Below, in pieces: positions 41,301 to 42,754 of a stretch of DNA of 42,754 nucleotides (its first letter is position 1; each line of letters starts with the position of its first letter). The DNA comes from Prevotella sp. (GTDB taxonomy: Bacteria > Bacteroidota > Bacteroidia > Bacteroidales > Bacteroidaceae). The notes below the pieces were generated by a model that saw only the letters and a program-made list of their open reading frames with translations, was not told the origin of the DNA and did not search any database. The DNA is taken from positions 1-42,754 of the forward strand of contig JAGCPV010000102.1 of assembly GCA_017965475.1 (NCBI GenBank), written 5' to 3'. The translations under genes were made by a program, and so were the position numbers.

Positions 41301-41575
41301 GCGTGAAGGCCGTCGCCGTCGCATGGCCCGACGAGGATGGCGACAACAACGTGATGGATCTCATCTCGCAGCATAAAGTGGGCCTGGTCATCAACGTTCC
41401 AAAGAACCACACCAGCCGCGAACTGACCAACGGTTACAAGATCCGTCGTGGTGCCATCGACCACAACATTCCTCTGATGACGAATGTCCGTCTGGCCAAG
41501 GCCTTCATCGAGGCCTTCACCGCCATGAGCCTCGACGATGTGAAGATCAAGTCCTGGCAGGAGTATAATGCTTAA
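38315..41575 (+). CDS. carB: Carbamoyl-phosphate synthase large subunit, animal-CPS-like
   Basis: 1086 residues. Two ATP-grasp halves: the first begins [28 protein letters not shown] and has [13 protein letters not shown] and [21 protein letters not shown], the second [23 protein letters not shown] and [13 protein letters not shown]. The C-terminal MGS-like regulatory domain (about 945-1086) has [10 protein letters not shown] and [14 protein letters not shown]. It makes carbamoyl phosphate from bicarbonate, ammonia channelled from the small subunit, and two ATP, for pyrimidine and arginine synthesis. By memory its motifs match animal CPS I/CAD more closely than E. coli CarB. No carA is adjacent in the window. 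The 3' end overlaps the YigZ gene by 8 bases. Confidence 0.93.
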   Translation: [1086 protein letters not shown]

Positions 41576-42155
41576 CGACGAATACAAAACCATTAAGTCC
41601 GAAGGCGAGGGCTACTACACCGAGAAGCGTAGCAAGTTCCTCGCCTTCGCTCATCATGTCGAATCCGTCGAGGAGATCAAGGAACTTCTTACTGGCTACC
41701 GCAAGAAGTATTACGACGCCCGCCATGTCTGCTATGCCTATATGCTCGGTCCAGAGCGCACAGAGTTCCGTGCCAACGACGATGGCGAGCCATCCTCCAC
41801 AGCTGGTAAGCCCATCCTCGGTCAAATCAACTCGCAGGAACTGACGGATATCCTCATCGTCGTGGTGCGCTATTATGGTGGGGTGAACCTTGGCACCAGC
41901 GGCCTGATCATCGCCTACCGCGAGGCCGCTGCCGATGCCATCGCTCACTGTACCATTGAGACCCGTCAGGTCGAGGAGGTCATCACCTATTCCTTCGCCT
42001 ACCCCATGATGAACGACGTGATGCACATCGTCAAGGAGATGAATCCGCGTATCGTTTCACAGACCTACGATAATACCTGCGAGATCAAGCTCCGCATCCG
42101 CCAGTCAGAGGCAGATGCCCTCAAAAACAAACTGTCGAAACTGTCCTTCGAATAG
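41568..42155 (+). CDS. YigZ/IMPACT-family protein
   Basis: 195 residues, ATG at 41568, overlapping the carB end by 8 bases. The N-terminal UPF0029 (Impact) domain has KRSKFLAFAHHVESVEE, YYDARHVCYAYMLG and the RANDDGEPSSTAGKPIL block, then VRYYGGVNLGTSGLI. The C-terminal domain (about 140-195) is the ferredoxin-like half. The family is widespread; the eukaryotic IMPACT protein binds Gcn1, while the bacterial role is unsettled (RNA or nucleotide binding suggested). Cytosolic. It lies between carB and a LytTR regulator, in the same transcript. Confidence 0.88.
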   Translation: MLNDEYKTIKSEGEGYYTEKRSKFLAFAHHVESVEEIKELLTGYRKKYYDARHVCYAYMLGPERTEFRANDDGEPSSTAGKPILGQINSQELTDILIVVVRYYGGVNLGTSGLIIAYREAAADAIAHCTIETRQVEEVITYSFAYPMMNDVMHIVKEMNPRIVSQTYDNTCEIKLRIRQSEADALKNKLSKLSFE

Positions 42156-42157
42156 AT

Positions 42158-42754
42158 ATGTCTTTCCTCAACAGAAAATACCCGTTCCCACAGAGCAGTC
42201 ACTGGCTGAGAGACTGCGCCATCTACTGCGTCATTGTGTTCCTGATTATCTACCTGTTGCAGCCATTCGGGTTCAGTATGTATCAGGGCAATAAGTTGCT
42301 GGTGTCGCTGCTGTTCGGGGCTGTCACCTTCGGTTGCTGTCTGGCGTACGGATTCGTTGAGCGGCCCCTCATTCAGCGTGTCTCGCCTTGGCGCATCTGG
42401 CACGAGGCACTGTCTATATTAGCGTTGATCCTATTTGTCGGCATCTGCAACTTCTTGGTGTGCTCGGTGGTGTTTAATTTCCCGATCACCCTCGGTATGT
42501 TTCTCTTGTTCCTCTACTGGACACTGATTATCGGTGTGATCTTGACGGTATTCTCGATCAGTCTGAGCTACTACCGCTATCTGCGCAACCAGTTGGAATC
42601 GCTGCTAGACAAAACCACCGAACAGCAGACAGGCATCGTCATCACCATCCACGACACCAACGTCAGGGGCAACGACCTGCAGCTGCCCATCAACGACCTG
42701 CTCTACATCGAGGCACAGAAAAACAATGTGGCTGTGAGCTACGATAAAGACGAC
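42158..42754 (+). CDS. LytTR-domain membrane regulator, 3' part outside window
   Basis: 199 residues are visible from ATG 42158, two bases after the YigZ stop; the gene continues past the window edge. Four hydrophobic segments fill residues 20-140 (for example IYCVIVFLIIYLLQPFGF and YWTLIIGVILTVFSISL), then a linker (residues 140-170). The start of a LytTR DNA-binding domain follows: LQLPINDLLYIEAQKNNVAVSY. Proteins with this layout are Bacteroidota membrane-anchored LytTR regulators that act without a separate histidine kinase, or with an adjacent one. Targets and signal are not evident. Confidence 0.8.
   Translation, partial: MSFLNRKYPFPQSSHWLRDCAIYCVIVFLIIYLLQPFGFSMYQGNKLLVSLLFGAVTFGCCLAYGFVERPLIQRVSPWRIWHEALSILALILFVGICNFLVCSVVFNFPITLGMFLLFLYWTLIIGVILTVFSISLSYYRYLRNQLESLLDKTTEQQTGIVITIHDTNVRGNDLQLPINDLLYIEAQKNNVAVSYDKDD

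Noticed and set aside
1-42754. CRISPR arrays, IS elements, integrases, tRNA and rRNA genes, defence islands
   Set aside because: I looked in the gaps, all under 200 bases, and found no spaced direct repeats, no transposase or integrase motif and no cloverleaf-sized sequence; absence is by eye only and a tRNA or Rfam scan would be decisive.

Overview
The window reads as ordinary chromosomal DNA of a Bacteroidota bacterium, most likely Prevotellaceae (Prevotella/Segatella-like, gut or rumen). The evidence is: (i) about eighteen TAnnTTTG boxes, the -7 element of Bacteroidota sigma-ABfr promoters, at the right distance from genes; (ii) a C10 (streptopain/interpain) protease and a second secreted protein with C-terminal domains like the short type IX-type sorting modules of this phylum; (iii) a GT3-type glycogen synthase paired with an alpha-glucan phosphorylase; (iv) the HU / 29-residue basic protein / RNase G block; (v) an ECF sigma / small membrane anti-sigma pair of Bacteroidota type; (vi) few Shine-Dalgarno sequences and several TTG starts. 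There is no rRNA, tRNA, CRISPR array, IS element, integrase or phage gene that I can see, and no gene-free stretch over 300 bases. Genus and species are inference.

Layout. 1-4.4 kb: 3' end of a GH2 beta-galactosidase, a metallo-beta-lactamase-fold hydrolase, a hotdog thioesterase with a DUF4112 membrane protein, a YbjQ-like protein, a YjbQ-like protein and a secreted SMP-30-type lactonase. 4.4-8.7 kb: a leftward four-gene operon (serine-hydrolase lipoprotein, GPH-type symporter, atypical FMN alpha-hydroxyacid dehydrogenase homologue, sugar-isomerase TIM barrel) that looks like an uncharacterised catabolic route; the lactonase converges on it and a D-2-hydroxyacid dehydrogenase diverges from it. 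9.8-11.1 kb: an SDR and an Lrp/AsnC regulator, divergent. 11.2-17 kb: HU, a 29-residue basic protein, RNase G, a membrane glycosyltransferase, a soluble hybrid histidine kinase and a membrane-anchored endonuclease/exonuclease/phosphatase-fold protein. 16.9-19.9 kb, leftward: fabD, a cytosolic GH13 enzyme and an AlaX-like editing protein. 20-22.2 kb: a ThiE/TenI-fold protein, prs and a small lipoprotein ending in a terminator.

22.2-26.5 kb, leftward: glycogen synthase and alpha-glucan phosphorylase. 26.6-29.7 kb: a small secreted protein, the C10 protease and endonuclease III. 29.7-32.9 kb, leftward: a probable five-gene envelope operon (small sorting-domain-like secreted protein, L,D-transpeptidase lipoprotein, ECF sigma factor, membrane anti-sigma, periplasmic helical protein). 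33.0-35.5 kb, leftward: mazG, a lipoprotein, and RNase Z with a TTG start. 35.6-42.75 kb, rightward: valS, a CPS large subunit of the type seen in animal CPS enzymes, a YigZ/IMPACT protein and the start of a LytTR membrane regulator that runs off the window.

The two most original units are the four-gene operon at 4433-8667, whose FMN enzyme has lost the usual substrate-binding arginine, and the L,D-transpeptidase/ECF operon at 29678-32922. Neither is proven to be new; both are inferred from sequence and context without database searches.
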